A DNA stretch of 64,000 nucleotides. Origin: Mycolicibacterium sp. GF69 (lineage in GTDB: Bacteria; Actinomycetota; Actinomycetes; Mycobacteriales; Mycobacteriaceae). Location of the stretch: positions 1 through 64,000 of the forward strand of contig NZ_QMEW01000010.1 of the NCBI RefSeq assembly GCF_003284965.1, read 5' to 3'. Positions 29,297 through 39,436 of this stretch are shown here, in pieces; within the stretch, counting starts at the first letter, position 1, and every line of letters begins with the position of its first letter. The position numbers and the translations under genes were made by a program. The notes under the pieces are model-generated. The model did not search any database, was not told where the DNA came from, and worked only from the letters and a program-made list of their open reading frames with translations.

Positions 29297-29567
29297 TCGT
29301 CTGACCGGGAACCAGTGGCCCCGTATTGACGCCGGCACCGCCCTGGACCACGCCGACCTCCGGCGTTCCGACGTTGACGCCGTTGCCGTTGGAGACGCCC
29401 AGGCAATGGCCATCTTCTTTGTTTCCGAACCACGCCAGGCATTGGCCGAGAGGCTGGCCGGTCTCGGAAGTGCTCAGCACTGATGCCGCCAACGGCACCG
29501 CGAACGCAGCCGCCGCGAACACACCTGCGGCAACGAGGCGCCGCGCCCGGTTGTTGGTCGATGTCAC
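29277..29567 (-). CDS. Small secreted hypothetical protein
   Basis: 96 aa if it starts at GTG 29567, which has AGGAAGG seven bases upstream; an ATG at 29573 lies too close to that site to use it well. Residues about 8-32 form a signal peptide with an AAAAFAVPLAASV core. The mature protein is about 65 residues with two cysteines (GQCLAW and GHCLGV), likely one disulfide, then a low-complexity Gly/Val/Asn/Pro tail (NGNGVNVGTPEVG). Not recognised beyond a mycobacterial secreted hypothetical. Convergent with, and overlapping, the upstream-listed Rv2342-like gene. Confidence 0.7.
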   Translation of the reverse strand: MTSTNNRARRLVAAGVFAAAAFAVPLAASVLSTSETGQPLGQCLAWFGNKEDGHCLGVSNGNGVNVGTPEVGVVQGGAGVNTGPLVPGQTITDPYR

Positions 29568-29630
29568 GTGCATGCCTTCCTGACCGTTCCCACGGTTTAT
29601 AGCGCGCCCACCATATCTCGTTACCGGGGC

Positions 29631-31550
29631 CTACGCAGAGATGTCGTCGCCGCTCGCCTGTTCCAGCAGGCTGCGGCGGTATGCCTCCATCGCGACCAGG
29701 TCCCCGAACAACGCGTGGTACTCGTCACCCTGCTCGACCGGCGACATGCGCTGAAGCTTGGACTTGACCTCGGCGATCTGCCGGCCCACCCACACCTCCT
29801 GCAGCCGCGCCAGCACCCCGCCGATATAGCGGGGCAGCCTCTCGTCGTCGACGTTGACGGCTTCCACACCGAGTTCGTTGACCAGATTCGCCGCAGCGGG
29901 CGTCTCGGTCTGCGACCGGACCGTCTCGATCCATTCGGCGCCCGACTGGCCGGTCGACGTCCCGCCGGCGGCATCGATGGCCGAACGCACCGCGGTGTAA
30001 CCCGGGTGCGTGAAGCTTTCGACCGTCAACGAGTCGAACACCGGTCCCGCCAGCGCCGGATACTGCAGGGCGGATTTGAGCGCTTCGCGCTGCGGCCACA
30101 GCGTCGGATCGGTCGGGTCGGGCCGTGCGCCGCCCTGATCGGAAGTGCGCGGCCTGCGGGCCTGCGCCTGCTCGGTGCCGGCGCGCCTGCGACCGCCGCG
30201 TCCGGGCATGCCGCGCTTCTGGGCCTCCTCGCGGACCCGCGTCAACACCTGCGTCTCGTCGGCCCAGCCGACCCAGCCCGACAGGCGGCGCGCGTACTCG
30301 TCGCGCAGCATCGGCTCCTTGATGCGGGCCACCATCGGTACGCATCGGCGCAGCGCCGACACCCGCCCCTCCGCGCTGTCGAGGTCATGTTCGGCCAGTG
30401 CGGTGCGAATCGCGAACTCGAACAACGGTGTTCGACGCGCGACCAGGTCGCGTAGCGCACCGTCGCCCGCCTTGAGTCGCAGATCGCAGGGATCCATGCC
30501 TTCTTCAGCCACCGCGACGAACGACTGCCCGGCCAGGTTCTGCTCACCCTCGAACGCCTTGATCGCCGCGGCGCGTCCGGCGGCGTCGCCGTCGAATACG
30601 TAGATCAGTTCGCCACGAAAGAAGTTGTCGTCCATCATCAGTCGGCGCAGCATCGACAGATGCTCGTCGCCGAAAGCGGTCCCGCAGGACGCGACCGCCG
30701 TCGTCACACCGGACAGGTGCATGGCCATCACATCGGTGTAGCCCTCGACGACGACGGCTTGATGACCCTTGGCGATGTCACGCTTGGCCAGGTCCAGCCC
30801 GAACAGCACCGATGACTTCTTGTACAGCACGGTCTCGGGGGTGTTGACGTACTTGGCTTCCATCGGGTCGTCGTCGAAGATCCGGCGGGCGCCGAAGCCG
30901 ATCACTTCGCCACCGCTGGCCCGGATCGGCCACAGCAGGCGCCGGTGAAAGCGGTCCATCGGACCACGCTTGCCCTCGCGCGACAGTCCGGCAGCTTCCA
31001 GTTCCTTGAACTCAAACCCTTTGCGCAGCAGATGCTTTGTCAGCGACTCCCAGCCCGACGGCGCGAAACCGCAGCCGAAGCGTTTGGCCGCCTCGGCGTC
31101 GAAGTTGCGTTCGATCAGATACTGGCGCGCGGGCGCGGCCTCCTCAGACTCCAGCGCAGTCGCGTAAAACTCCTGAGCGGCGGCGTTGGCGGCCAGCAAC
31201 CTGCTGCGGCTGCCGCGGTCGCGTTGCACGTTGGTGGTCGACGCGCCGGTGTAGGTGATCGTGTAGCCGACCCGGTCGGCGAGCAGTTCGACCGACTCGA
31301 CGAAGCTGACGTGTTCGATCTTCTGGACGAAGGCGTAGACGTCGCCGCCCTCCCCACACCCGAAACAGTGGAAGTGGCCGTGGTTGGGCCGGACGTGGAA
31401 TGAGGGCGACTTCTCGTCGTGGAAGGGGCACAGACCCTTCATGGAATCCGCGCCGGCACGCCGCAACTGCACGTAGTCGCCGACGACGTCCTCGATACGC
31501 ACCTGGTCACGGATGGCCGCGATGTCACGATCAGGAATGCGGCCGGCCAC
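29631..31550 (-). CDS. dnaG: DNA primase
   Basis: 639 aa from GTG at 31550. The N-terminal CHC2 zinc finger (CPFHDEKSPSFHV, then FHCFGCG) is at about 41-65. The catalytic TOPRIM core spans roughly 260-345, including VVVEGYTDVMA and the acidic IYVFDGDAAG. A helicase-interacting C-terminal domain completes it. It makes the RNA primers for replication, working with DnaB. Typical length for mycobacteria. The next gene downstream of its start is dgt on the same strand, 55 bp away, so the two could be co-transcribed. Confidence 0.96.
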   Translation of the reverse strand: MAGRIPDRDIAAIRDQVRIEDVVGDYVQLRRAGADSMKGLCPFHDEKSPSFHVRPNHGHFHCFGCGEGGDVYAFVQKIEHVSFVESVELLADRVGYTITYTGASTTNVQRDRGSRSRLLAANAAAQEFYATALESEEAAPARQYLIERNFDAEAAKRFGCGFAPSGWESLTKHLLRKGFEFKELEAAGLSREGKRGPMDRFHRRLLWPIRASGGEVIGFGARRIFDDDPMEAKYVNTPETVLYKKSSVLFGLDLAKRDIAKGHQAVVVEGYTDVMAMHLSGVTTAVASCGTAFGDEHLSMLRRLMMDDNFFRGELIYVFDGDAAGRAAAIKAFEGEQNLAGQSFVAVAEEGMDPCDLRLKAGDGALRDLVARRTPLFEFAIRTALAEHDLDSAEGRVSALRRCVPMVARIKEPMLRDEYARRLSGWVGWADETQVLTRVREEAQKRGMPGRGGRRRAGTEQAQARRPRTSDQGGARPDPTDPTLWPQREALKSALQYPALAGPVFDSLTVESFTHPGYTAVRSAIDAAGGTSTGQSGAEWIETVRSQTETPAAANLVNELGVEAVNVDDERLPRYIGGVLARLQEVWVGRQIAEVKSKLQRMSPVEQGDEYHALFGDLVAMEAYRRSLLEQASGDDISA

Positions 31551-31605
31551 CGGGCCAGTCTAGAGCGCCCGACATCGGGTGCGATCACCGTTGTGTCGGT
31601 TCCGG

Positions 31606-32883
31606 CTAAGCCGGTTCCAACCGCTCCAACCGCCCCTCGGTGAACGACGCCACCTGGTCGATGACCACCCGCAGCCGGGCTCCGTCGTCGCCCGCGGTAT
31701 TGAACGCCGGCACGAAGATCGGGTCCAGCGTCGCCGGCGCGCCCGCGCGGACCCAGTCGACCACCCGGTGGACGCGTTCGCGCTGCTGCGCCTGCAGATC
31801 CAGATGCCGCGGATCGGACATGATGAACTGCAGCGCCAGGATCTTGAGCACCGCCACCTCGGCGCGGACCAGTTCCGGTATTCGCAAGTCGGCCTGATAA
31901 CGGACCAGCGGTCCCCGGCCGGCCTCCTCGCGGGTGGCCGAGATGGCCGCAGAGGCGAACCGGCCGACCAACTCACTGGTCAACTGCTTGAGAGCGACGG
32001 ATGCGGCCAGCGTGCCGTCGTACTTGCCGACCGCGGCGACGACCGGCAGGCTCGACAACCGCGAAGCCGCTGCGACCAGGTCGTCAAATCGCATTCCGGC
32101 GCCCATGCCGCTGGACTCCCCCAGCCGCCCGAGCTCCGCGGCCGCGTCCGCGTCGGCGAGTACCCGCATATCGATGCGGCCGGACACCACGCCGTCCTCG
32201 ACGTCGTGCACCGAGTAGGCGACGTCGTCGGCCCAGTCCATCATCTGCGCCTCCAGGCATGGCTTGTCGCCGGTCGCACCGGAGCGCACCCACTCCGCTG
32301 CAGCCACGTCGTCTTCGTAGAAGCCGAACTTGGCCGGCCGCGCCTCGCGCCGCCACGGATACTTGGTGACGGCATCCAGTGCGGCGCGGGTGAGGTTCAA
32401 ACCGGCGCTTTGGCCCTCGGAGTCAAGGACTTTGGGCTCGAGGCGCGTCAGGATGCGGAAGTTCTGGGCGTTGCCCTCGAAGCCCCCGCAGCCGGCGGCA
32501 ATCTCGTTGAGCGCGCGTTCGCCGTTGTGGCCGTAGGGCGGATGGCCGATGTCGTGGGCCAACCCGGCGAGGTCGACCAGGTCGGGGTCGCATCCCAGCC
32601 CGATGGCCATGCCGCGGCCGATCTGGGCGACCTCAAGCGAGTGAGTGAGCCGGGTGCGCGGTGTGTCACCCTTGCGCGGCCCGACCACCTGTGTCTTGTC
32701 GGCCAACCGGCGCAGCGCCGCACAGTGCAGCACCCGCGCCCGGTCGCGCGCGAAATCCGTACGGTGCTCGGTGTCGGTGCCCGGCAGGGCGGCGCCCTTC
32801 GGCGGCTCGACCACCAATCGCTCGCGGTCGAACTCGCCGTAGGGGTCTGAGTGCGCTGTCACCGACGGATAGTCTGCCAGCAC
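31606..32883 (-). CDS. dgt: Deoxyguanosine triphosphate triphosphohydrolase-like protein
   Basis: 425 aa from GTG 32883; TTG 32886 and GTG 32862 are alternatives and none has a clear ribosome-binding site. HD-domain hydrolase: [15 protein letters not shown] supplies the first histidine, [15 protein letters not shown] the HD pair, and [16 protein letters not shown] the distal aspartate. Releases tripolyphosphate from dNTPs and so helps balance nucleotide pools. Matches Rv2344c, upstream of dnaG. Divergent from the TPM-domain gene. Confidence 0.92.
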   Translation of the reverse strand: MLADYPSVTAHSDPYGEFDRERLVVEPPKGAALPGTDTEHRTDFARDRARVLHCAALRRLADKTQVVGPRKGDTPRTRLTHSLEVAQIGRGMAIGLGCDPDLVDLAGLAHDIGHPPYGHNGERALNEIAAGCGGFEGNAQNFRILTRLEPKVLDSEGQSAGLNLTRAALDAVTKYPWRREARPAKFGFYEDDVAAAEWVRSGATGDKPCLEAQMMDWADDVAYSVHDVEDGVVSGRIDMRVLADADAAAELGRLGESSGMGAGMRFDDLVAAASRLSSLPVVAAVGKYDGTLAASVALKQLTSELVGRFASAAISATREEAGRGPLVRYQADLRIPELVRAEVAVLKILALQFIMSDPRHLDLQAQQRERVHRVVDWVRAGAPATLDPIFVPAFNTAGDDGARLRVVIDQVASFTEGRLERLEPA

Positions 32884-32908
32884 CAACCGGACCGACCGTG
32901 CCGCGCAC

Positions 32909-32914
32909 TAGATT
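32909..32914 (+). promoter_or_regulatory. -10 hexamer (TAGATT) for the TPM-domain gene
   Basis: TAGATT fits TANNNT and ends eight bases before the ATG at 32922, predicting a transcript that starts at or within one base of the start codon. Confidence 0.45.
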
Positions 32915-32921
32915 GGCGGGC

Positions 32922-34928
32922 ATGCGCTTTGTCCGCTTGCTGACTCTCGTGGTCGCCATGATCACCGCCGGTGCGCTGCTCGCGCCGGGGGCGGCTGCCG
33001 AACCGCCGTTCCGGCTCCCGGGTTACCTCACCGACAACGCGGGCGTCCTCAACGGTGCCAGCCGGGCCGAGGTCACCTCGGCGATCGACTCGCTTTACAA
33101 CAGTCGCAAGACCCGGCTGTGGGTCGTCTACGTCGACTCCTTCTCGGGCCAGTCGGCCGAAACGTGGGCGCGTAACACGATGCGGGCGAGCGACCTGGGT
33201 TCGTTCGACGCGCTGCTGGCCGTGGCCACCGTCGATCGTGCGTATGCCTTCATGGTGCCCGACAGCGCCACCGACCTGAGCTCGAGCCGAGTCGAGAACG
33301 TACGGCGCAACGACATCGAACCCGCACTGCGGCAGAACGACTGGGCCGGCGCGGCAGTGGCCGCCGCCGACGGGCTGGGTCAGTCCGCGCGCTCCGGTTC
33401 GAGCATCAGCTGGGCCGGTCTGCTGATCACCCTGGCCGTGATCGCTCTCGCGGTCGTACTGCTGATGTTCTGGCGACGGCGGCGCCGGCGCAAGCGTCGG
33501 GAGGCCGAGTTCGCGGCTGCGCGCCGCGTCGACCCGACCGACCCGCACGCATTGGCCTCGGTATCGCTCGACGCGCTCGACGACCTGTCGAAATCGATGG
33601 TGGTCGAGGTCGACAACGCGGTGCGCACCAGCGACCACGAACTGGAGCTGGCCGTCGAGGAATTCGGCACAGCACGGACCGAGCCCTTCACGCGTGCGGT
33701 CACGAATGCGAAAACCACGCTGGGCCAGGCGTTCAACGTCCGGCAGATCCTCGACGACGCCATCCCGGAGACCCCGGCGCAACGTCGCGACCTGCTGACG
33801 CGCGTGGTGGTCGCGGCCGCCAAGGCCGACCGCGAACTGGAAGCGCAGCAAGCCGCGTTCGCCGAATTGCGCAATCTGGTGATCAACGCACCGACCCGGC
33901 TGGACGCGTTGACCCAGCAGGTCGTCGACATCACCGCGCGCCTCGACCCGTCGCGGCAGAAGCTCGCGCAACTGCACAGCGAGTTCGACGAGACGGCGCT
34001 GCACTCGGTGACCGGCAACGTGGACGCGGCCACCGAACTGCTCACATTCGCCGACGAGAGCATCACCCGCGGACGCGATCTCGCCCTCCACCCGGCGCCG
34101 GGACGTCAGACCGAACTCGTCGAGTGCGTGCGGGCGGCCGAATCCGGTTTGGTTCAGGCGCGCGGGCTGCTGGATGCCGTAGACAGCGCCGCCAGCGATA
34201 TCCGTCGCGCCGCTGCCACGCTGCCCTCGGCGATCGAGGACATCCAGAACGGCATCAAGCAGGCCAGTGCCCTGCTGCAGCAGGGAAACGTACCGCAGGC
34301 CGCTCAACTGACCGAGGCCCGCGACGCTGCGGCGGCCGCGGTGGCCGCCGCACAACGCTCGAAATCGGTTGACCCGTTGGGGTCGTTCACCGAGCTGACG
34401 AGAGCCGATGCGGACCTGGACCGGCTGCTGGCGGCGGTCGAGCAGGAGCGCGAGGCGGCCGAGCGACTCAATCGGGCGCTGGACGAGGCGCTGTTCACGG
34501 CGCGGTCGCGGGTTCGGTCGGTGTCCGATTTCATCGACACGCGCCGCGGCGTCGTCGGTCCGGAAGCGCGGACCCGCCTGGCCGAAGCGGTTCGACAGAT
34601 CGGCGCCGCCGAGGACAAGCGGTCGGCCGATCCGGCCGGGGCCATCGCTCATGCCAACGGCGCGGCGATGCTGGCGGCGCAGGCGCAGAACCTCGCCAAC
34701 GCCGATATGCAGAACGCGCAGCGGTCCTACCTGGGTCCGTTCGGCGGCGGCGGAGGCGGCGGGGGCAACATGGGCGCGATCATCGGCGGCATTCTCATCG
34801 GCAACATCCTCAGCGGGGGGATGCGCGGCGGGTTCGGGGGCTTCGGGGGCGGGGGTGGATTCAGTCCCGGCTCGTTCGGCGGCTCCGGCGGCGGAGGCGG
34901 GATGTTCGGCGGCGGCGGCCGGTTCTGA
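32922..34928 (+). CDS. TPM-domain membrane protein (Rv2345-like)
   Basis: 668 aa. A signal peptide (residues about 1-27) is followed by a TPM (YgcG-type) domain of about 130 residues, one membrane helix near 170-185 (LLITLAVIALAVVLLMFW) with a following basic stretch, a long alpha-helical region of about 400 residues with coiled-coil character, and a glycine-rich tail (about 600-668) of GGGG and GFGG repeats. The TPM domain would face outside and the helical part the cytoplasm. Matches Rv2345 in length and order. Some TPM proteins are phosphatases or help photosystem assembly; in mycobacteria the role is unproven. Confidence 0.85.
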   Translation: MRFVRLLTLVVAMITAGALLAPGAAAEPPFRLPGYLTDNAGVLNGASRAEVTSAIDSLYNSRKTRLWVVYVDSFSGQSAETWARNTMRASDLGSFDALLAVATVDRAYAFMVPDSATDLSSSRVENVRRNDIEPALRQNDWAGAAVAAADGLGQSARSGSSISWAGLLITLAVIALAVVLLMFWRRRRRRKRREAEFAAARRVDPTDPHALASVSLDALDDLSKSMVVEVDNAVRTSDHELELAVEEFGTARTEPFTRAVTNAKTTLGQAFNVRQILDDAIPETPAQRRDLLTRVVVAAAKADRELEAQQAAFAELRNLVINAPTRLDALTQQVVDITARLDPSRQKLAQLHSEFDETALHSVTGNVDAATELLTFADESITRGRDLALHPAPGRQTELVECVRAAESGLVQARGLLDAVDSAASDIRRAAATLPSAIEDIQNGIKQASALLQQGNVPQAAQLTEARDAAAAAVAAAQRSKSVDPLGSFTELTRADADLDRLLAAVEQEREAAERLNRALDEALFTARSRVRSVSDFIDTRRGVVGPEARTRLAEAVRQIGAAEDKRSADPAGAIAHANGAAMLAAQAQNLANADMQNAQRSYLGPFGGGGGGGGNMGAIIGGILIGNILSGGMRGGFGGFGGGGGFSPGSFGGSGGGGGMFGGGGRF

Positions 34929-34955
34929 TCGGGCGTCAGCGCGAGCGCGCCATCG

Positions 34956-34969
34956 GCGAGCGTGCTCGC
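34956..34969. terminator. Short hairpin between convergent genes
   Basis: GCGAGC-GT-GCTCGC is a perfect 6 bp stem in the 50 bp gap between the TPM-domain gene and the convergent glyS. No T-run follows, which is usual for mycobacterial terminators. It could end both transcripts. Confidence 0.35.
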
Positions 34970-34978
34970 TACGAGAAG

Positions 34979-36385
34979 TCAGCAGCCTTTGAGGCGGATG
35001 GCCAGGTAGTCGCTGACGTTGTCGAGCGCGACGCGGTCCTGTGTCATCGCATCGCGCTCGCGGATCGTCACCGCCTGATCCTCCAGTGAGTCAAAATCCA
35101 CCGTCACGCAGAACGGGGTGCCGATCTCGTCCTGGCGCCGGTAACGACGACCGATCGCGCCGGCGTCGTCGAAGTCGACGTTCCAGTTCTTGCGCAGTTC
35201 GGCGGCGAGGTCGCGAGCCTTCGGCGACAGGGCCTCGTTACGCGACAGCGGCAGCACCGCGACCTTGACCGGCGCGAGCCGCGGATCCAGCCGCAGCACC
35301 GTTCGCTTGTCGACGCCACCCTTGGCATTGGGCGCCTCGTCCTCGGCGTAGGCATCGACGAGAAACGCCATGAACGACCGGGTCAGGCCGGCTGCCGGCT
35401 CGATGACGTACGGAACGTAACGCGTGTCGGTGGCCTGGTCGAAGTACGTCAGGTCGGTGCCGGAATGCTTTGCGTGCGTGGACAGGTCGAAGTCGGTGCG
35501 ATTGGCGATGCCCTCGAGCTCACCCCACGGGTTGCCCTGGAAACCGAACTTGTACTCGATGTCGACGGTGCGCTCCGAATAGTGCGACAGCTTCTCCTTC
35601 GGATGCTCGTAGAGCCGCAGGTTGTCGCGGTCGATGCCGAGCTCGACATACCACTGCAGACGTTCATCGATCCAGTACTGGTGCCACTCGCGGGCGGTCG
35701 ACGGTTCGACGAAGAATTCCATCTCCATCTGCTCGAACTCCCGCGTCCGGAAGATGAAGTTGCCCGGGGTGATCTCGTTGCGGAAGCTCTTGCCCGTCTG
35801 CGCGATACCGAACGGCGGCTTCTTACGTTGCGTGGTGACCACATTGGCGAAGTTGACGAAGATCCCCTGTGCGGTCTCGGGCCGCAGGTAGTGCAACCCC
35901 TCCTCGGTCTCGATCGGACCGAGGTAGGTCTTGAGCATCATGTTGAAGTCGCGCGGTTCGGTCCACTGACCCTTGGTCCCGCAGGCCGGGCATGCGATCT
36001 CGCTCATCTCGACCGAGTCGGGACCAGACAGGCCCTTCTTCGCGCCGGCTTTTTCGAAGTACGCCTCCTGCATGTGGTCCTGTCGGTGACGTTTATGGCA
36101 GTTGAGGCACTCGACCAGCGGATCGTTGAAGACTTCGAGGTGCCCGGAGGCCACCCACACCTCGCGCGGCAGGATGATCGCCGAGTCGAGCCCGACGACG
36201 TCGTCGCGGCTGGTGACCACCGAGCGCCACCACTGACGTTTGATGTTCTCCTTGAGTTCCACCCCGAGCGGCCCGTAATCCCATGCGGACTTGGTACCGC
36301 CGTAGATCTCCCCCGACTGATAAACCAGGCCGCGCCGCTTGGCCAGGTTCGCGACGGTGTCGATGATCGAGGAAGAGTGAGCCAC
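34979..36385 (-). CDS. glyS: Glycyl-tRNA synthetase (alpha2 type)
   Basis: 468 aa from GTG at 36385. The upstream extension of the frame to 37036 runs over the smtB/zur genes and is a shadow. Class II synthetase of the eukaryote-like single-subunit type: motif 1 region [17 protein letters not shown], motif 2 [24 protein letters not shown], motif 3 near [13 protein letters not shown], and a C-terminal anticodon-binding domain. Two cysteine pairs in the insert (CLNCHKRH and CPACG) may bind zinc. Typical length for mycobacteria. Confidence 0.96.
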   Translation of the reverse strand: MAHSSSIIDTVANLAKRRGLVYQSGEIYGGTKSAWDYGPLGVELKENIKRQWWRSVVTSRDDVVGLDSAIILPREVWVASGHLEVFNDPLVECLNCHKRHRQDHMQEAYFEKAGAKKGLSGPDSVEMSEIACPACGTKGQWTEPRDFNMMLKTYLGPIETEEGLHYLRPETAQGIFVNFANVVTTQRKKPPFGIAQTGKSFRNEITPGNFIFRTREFEQMEMEFFVEPSTAREWHQYWIDERLQWYVELGIDRDNLRLYEHPKEKLSHYSERTVDIEYKFGFQGNPWGELEGIANRTDFDLSTHAKHSGTDLTYFDQATDTRYVPYVIEPAAGLTRSFMAFLVDAYAEDEAPNAKGGVDKRTVLRLDPRLAPVKVAVLPLSRNEALSPKARDLAAELRKNWNVDFDDAGAIGRRYRRQDEIGTPFCVTVDFDSLEDQAVTIRERDAMTQDRVALDNVSDYLAIRLKGC

Positions 36386-36421
36386 GACTGCACAGCCTAG
36401 CGACCCCGGCTTGCGACGTTG

Positions 36422-36441
36422 ACATGCGTACAAGCGCATGT
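36422..36441. promoter_or_regulatory. SmtB operator
   Basis: A perfect inverted repeat with 7 bp arms, ACATGCG-TACAAG-CGCATGT, ends 13 bp before the smtB start codon. The putative -10 hexamer TATTGT (36441-36446) abuts it, so a bound repressor would block RNA polymerase. This fits the known arrangement in which zinc-free SmtB represses its own smtB-zur operon and zinc relieves it. Confidence 0.75.
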
Positions 36442-36454
36442 ATTGTTGGCCATA

Positions 36455-36829
36455 ATGAAAACCGTTTCCACTTTGGCTGAGGGTCATCCGACTGCCGGCG
36501 ACGCCCACGAACACAGTGGCGCGCCGTTCTCCGAGCTGCCGCCGCGTGCGGTGCTCGACATCTCCGGCGACCTGCTTCGCGCGTTGGCCGCGCCGGTTCG
36601 GATCGCGATCGTCCTGCAGTTGCGCGAGTCCACGCGCTGCGTCCACGAACTCGTCGACGCGCTGGCCGTACCCCAGCCGTTGGTCAGCCAACACCTGCGG
36701 ATCCTGAAAGCCGCGGGTGTGGTGGCCGGCGAACGGTCCGGACGCGAAGTGATGTACCGCCTCGTCGACCATCACCTCGCCGACATCGTCGTCGCGGCGG
36801 TGACACATGCCAGCGAGATCGACCAGTGA
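36455..36829 (+). CDS. smtB: ArsR/SmtB-family zinc-responsive repressor
   Basis: 124 aa from ATG 36455. Winged helix-turn-helix: [22 protein letters not shown] is the recognition region. The C-terminal helix carries a complete alpha-5 metal site of the pattern D-x-H-(10)-H-x2-E in [17 protein letters not shown], the zinc site of SmtB proteins. The N-terminus is His-containing. It should bind the palindrome just upstream and repress the smtB-zur operon when zinc is low. It lies ten bases before zur. Confidence 0.93.
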   Translation: MKTVSTLAEGHPTAGDAHEHSGAPFSELPPRAVLDISGDLLRALAAPVRIAIVLQLRESTRCVHELVDALAVPQPLVSQHLRILKAAGVVAGERSGREVMYRLVDHHLADIVVAAVTHASEIDQ

Positions 36830-36839
36830 GTGCGGACCT

Positions 36840-37247
36840 ATGAGTACGGGTGTGCGCTCGACCCGCCAGCGCGCGGCGATCGCGGCACTCATGGACAACC
36901 TCGACGAGTTCCGGTCGGCCCAGGAACTCCACGACGAGCTGCGGCGGCGCGGCGAAGGCATCGGGCTGACCACCGTGTACCGCACCCTGCAGCAGATGGC
37001 GGCAGCAGGTGTCGTCGATACCTTGCGCACCGACACCGGCGAGTCGGTCTACCGGCGCTGCTCGGAGGACCACCACCACCACCTGGTGTGTCGAGCCTGC
37101 GGGTCGACGGTGGAGATCCAGGGCCGCGACGTCGAAACCTGGGCCGCCGAAATCGCCCGCGAGCACGGGTTCTCCGACGTCAGCCACACGATCGAGATCT
37201 TCGGGGTCTGTGGCGACTGCACCCCGGCAAGCCGTTCAGCCCAGTAG
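36840..37247 (+). CDS. zur: Zinc uptake regulator of the Fur family
   Basis: 135 aa from ATG 36840. Fur-fold winged helix N-terminus ([29 protein letters not shown]), a histidine cluster DHHHHLVC for metal sensing, and structural zinc cysteines CRAC and CGDC. Formerly called FurB in M. tuberculosis (Rv2359); with zinc bound it represses zinc uptake and alternative ribosomal-protein genes. It forms an operon with smtB, so zinc excess raises Zur through SmtB. Its 3' end overlaps the convergent Rv2360c-like gene by 12 bp. Confidence 0.94.
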   Translation: MSTGVRSTRQRAAIAALMDNLDEFRSAQELHDELRRRGEGIGLTTVYRTLQQMAAAGVVDTLRTDTGESVYRRCSEDHHHHLVCRACGSTVEIQGRDVETWAAEIAREHGFSDVSHTIEIFGVCGDCTPASRSAQ

Positions 37248-37661
37248 CGCCCGACGCACCTCGGCGCCGGTGGCCAGCACCATGAGGATCAGCGTGCGCA
37301 GCGCATCGTCGGTAAGACCGGCGGCCGGAAAGTTGTAGCGCAGCAGCACATCGGCGGCCTTCTTCGAATTGCGCTTGGCGCCCGCAGCGACCTCCTTGGG
37401 GCCGCTCTTGGCCGCCAGCGAGACAGTACCGAGCAGCGTGTTGTGAGCGTGTTCGGCGACCGCGGCGCGCAGCTTGGCGTCCAGGGGCAGATCCCAGGCC
37501 AGGATCTGGGTCAGCGAGACCAGTTCGAGGCCCTCGGCGATCGGAACCGTCCGCAGCGAGGCGAAGGTCTCGTCGTGGTGGACAGTGACCGCCCCGTCGT
37601 CTTCGCGCGTCACAGGCAGCACGTCTTCGAGGATCTCGCCCAGCCGCTCCTGCAGTGCCAT
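37236..37661 (-). CDS. Conserved hypothetical protein (Rv2360c-like)
   Basis: 141 aa, mostly alpha-helical, with no signal peptide, membrane helix or metal-binding motif. N-terminal half is acidic with a short beta pattern (TVHHDETFASLRTV); C-terminal half has a basic patch (KSGPKEVAAGAKRNSKK). Conserved next to uppS across mycobacteria (Rv2360c by order), 22 bp after uppS, so probably in the recO-uppS operon. Function unknown. Confidence 0.75.
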   Translation of the reverse strand: MALQERLGEILEDVLPVTREDDGAVTVHHDETFASLRTVPIAEGLELVSLTQILAWDLPLDAKLRAAVAEHAHNTLLGTVSLAAKSGPKEVAAGAKRNSKKAADVLLRYNFPAAGLTDDALRTLILMVLATGAEVRRALLG

Positions 37662-37683
37662 CAGGCTCGCCCGCTCAGGTACA

Positions 37684-38583
37684 TTATTCGGCTCTGCCGA
37701 AGCGTCGGTTGCGGTTGACGTACTCCTCGCAGGCGGCCCATAGATCTCTGCGGTCGTAGTCCGGCCACAGCTTGTCCTGAAAGACGAACTCGGCGTAGGC
37801 CGCCTGCCACAGCAGGAAGTTGCTGGCGCGCTGCTCCCCCGAGGTCCGGATGAACAGGTCGACGTCGGGGATGTCGGCGCGGTGCAGATGCTTGGCGAAA
37901 TTGGCCTCGCTGATGCGGTTCGGCTTGATCTTGCCGTCGGCCGCCAACTGCGCCAGCTCGCGCGTCGCCTCGACGATCTCGGTGCGACCGCCGTAGTTGA
38001 CGCAATAGTTGATCGTGATGACGTCGTTGCCGACCGTCATCTGTTCGGCGATGTCGAACTCCTTGATCACGCTGCGCCACATCCGCGGCCGCGAACCGAC
38101 CCAGCGCATCCGCACGCCCATGTCGTTGAGGTTTTCCCGGCGACGACGCACCACCTCCCGGTTGAACCCCATGAGGAAGCGCACCTCCTCGGTGCTGCGG
38201 CTCCAGTTCTCGGTGGAGAACGCGTACACCGTGAGGTGCTCGATACCGATTTCGATTGCGCCACAGGTGATGTCGATGAGAACAGCCTCACCCATCTTGT
38301 GCCCTTCGGTGCGATGCAGGCCGCGCTGGATGGCCCATCGCCCGTTGCCGTCCATGACGACGGCGACATGCTTGGGGACTTGGTCGGCCGGAATCCGTGG
38401 GGCGGCCGCCTTCGATGTGTGCTGGGGCGGGCGGGCGAACCGACCGTTGGTATGCGCGGGGATCTCGGGAAAGACGACGGGCCACGTCGACTTGTCGGGG
38501 AACGTCGGATAGTCGTCAGGCGCCGGGGGCAGCTGTGGGTAGGTGTGGGCCTTCTTCCTCCGTCCAGCCCGTTCGCTTGCCAT
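37684..38583 (-). CDS. uppS: Decaprenyl diphosphate synthase (cis-prenyltransferase)
   Basis: 299 aa from ATG 38583. The cis-prenyltransferase motifs are present: [13 protein letters not shown] (catalytic aspartate, near residue 77), [12 protein letters not shown], and [18 protein letters not shown]. An N-terminal extension of about 65 residues (proline-rich) is typical of the mycobacterial enzyme. It builds the decaprenyl phosphate carrier for arabinogalactan, lipoarabinomannan and peptidoglycan synthesis. Its start lies 68 bp inside the end of recO, an unusually long overlap. Confidence 0.95.
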   Translation of the reverse strand: MASERAGRRKKAHTYPQLPPAPDDYPTFPDKSTWPVVFPEIPAHTNGRFARPPQHTSKAAAPRIPADQVPKHVAVVMDGNGRWAIQRGLHRTEGHKMGEAVLIDITCGAIEIGIEHLTVYAFSTENWSRSTEEVRFLMGFNREVVRRRRENLNDMGVRMRWVGSRPRMWRSVIKEFDIAEQMTVGNDVITINYCVNYGGRTEIVEATRELAQLAADGKIKPNRISEANFAKHLHRADIPDVDLFIRTSGEQRASNFLLWQAAYAEFVFQDKLWPDYDRRDLWAACEEYVNRNRRFGRAE

Positions 38584-39373
38584 GTGGCACATCCTGCCCG
38601 ACCAGCGGCACCTGCTGGTCTCCGACACTCCTATCCAGCCGGTACACCCGTTCCACCAGCGGCAACGTCCGAAGTTGGCGTTCCAGATGCCACTGCAGAT
38701 GCGCGGCCACCAGACCGCTGGCCTGGCTACGGTGCGATGCCGTCGTCGTCTCGGCGTACTCCCAGTCCCCGTCGTGCAGCGCCGCCATCAGGTCCAGCAC
38801 CGCCTGTGGCGGTGTCACCGACCCGGACGGCCGGCAGTGCACGCAGACACTGCCCCCGGCCGCCACGTGGAACGCCCGATGCGGTCCAGGCGCGGCGCAG
38901 CGGGCGCACTCGGTCATTGCCGGAGCCCACCCCGCGATCCCCATCGCCCGCAACAGGTACGCGTCCAACACGAGTTCGCGGGCCCGGCCGCCGTCGGCCA
39001 CCGCACGCAACGCAGCCACCGTCAACCGGTGCAGCGCGGGCACCGGGGCGCGTTCCTCACCGGCCAGCCGTTCGGCGGTCTCCAGCACCGCGCACGCGCA
39101 GGTGTAGCGGCCGTAATCGCTGACGATGTCGGCGGCGAACGCGTCGATGGCCTGCACCTGGGTGACGATGTCGAGGTTGCGGCCCGGATGCAGCTGAACG
39201 TCGATGTGCGCGAACGGTTCCAGCCTGGCGCCGAACTTGCTGCGGGTGCGCCGCACGCCCTTGGCCACCGCGCGGACCAAGCCGTGGTCGCGGGTGAGAA
39301 GTGTCACGATCCGGTCGGCCTCGCCGAGCTTGTGCTGGCGCAGCACCACCGCCCGGTCTCGATACAGCCGCAT
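38516..39373 (-). CDS. recO: DNA repair protein RecO
   Basis: 285 aa from ATG 39373 (the open frame extends upstream over the promoter region of amiA2 and is not used). An N-terminal OB-fold ([24 protein letters not shown]), a helical middle and a zinc-type CARC...CVHC cluster in the C-terminal half. It loads RecA on single strands with RecR in gap repair. It overlaps uppS by 68 bp. Divergent from the amidase gene. Confidence 0.92.
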   Translation of the reverse strand: MRLYRDRAVVLRQHKLGEADRIVTLLTRDHGLVRAVAKGVRRTRSKFGARLEPFAHIDVQLHPGRNLDIVTQVQAIDAFAADIVSDYGRYTCACAVLETAERLAGEERAPVPALHRLTVAALRAVADGGRARELVLDAYLLRAMGIAGWAPAMTECARCAAPGPHRAFHVAAGGSVCVHCRPSGSVTPPQAVLDLMAALHDGDWEYAETTTASHRSQASGLVAAHLQWHLERQLRTLPLVERVYRLDRSVGDQQVPLVGQDVPHGKRTGWTEEEGPHLPTAAPGA

Positions 39374-39436
39374 CGGTTCAGTCTCCCACTGCCATCGGTC
39401 AGATTCCGATTCGCACCGCCGATATCCTGGTAAGCG

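Noticed and set aside
32859-34652. 597-codon minus-strand open frame
   Set aside because: Antisense to the TPM-domain gene; the plus strand has a signal peptide, a membrane helix and a recognised family.
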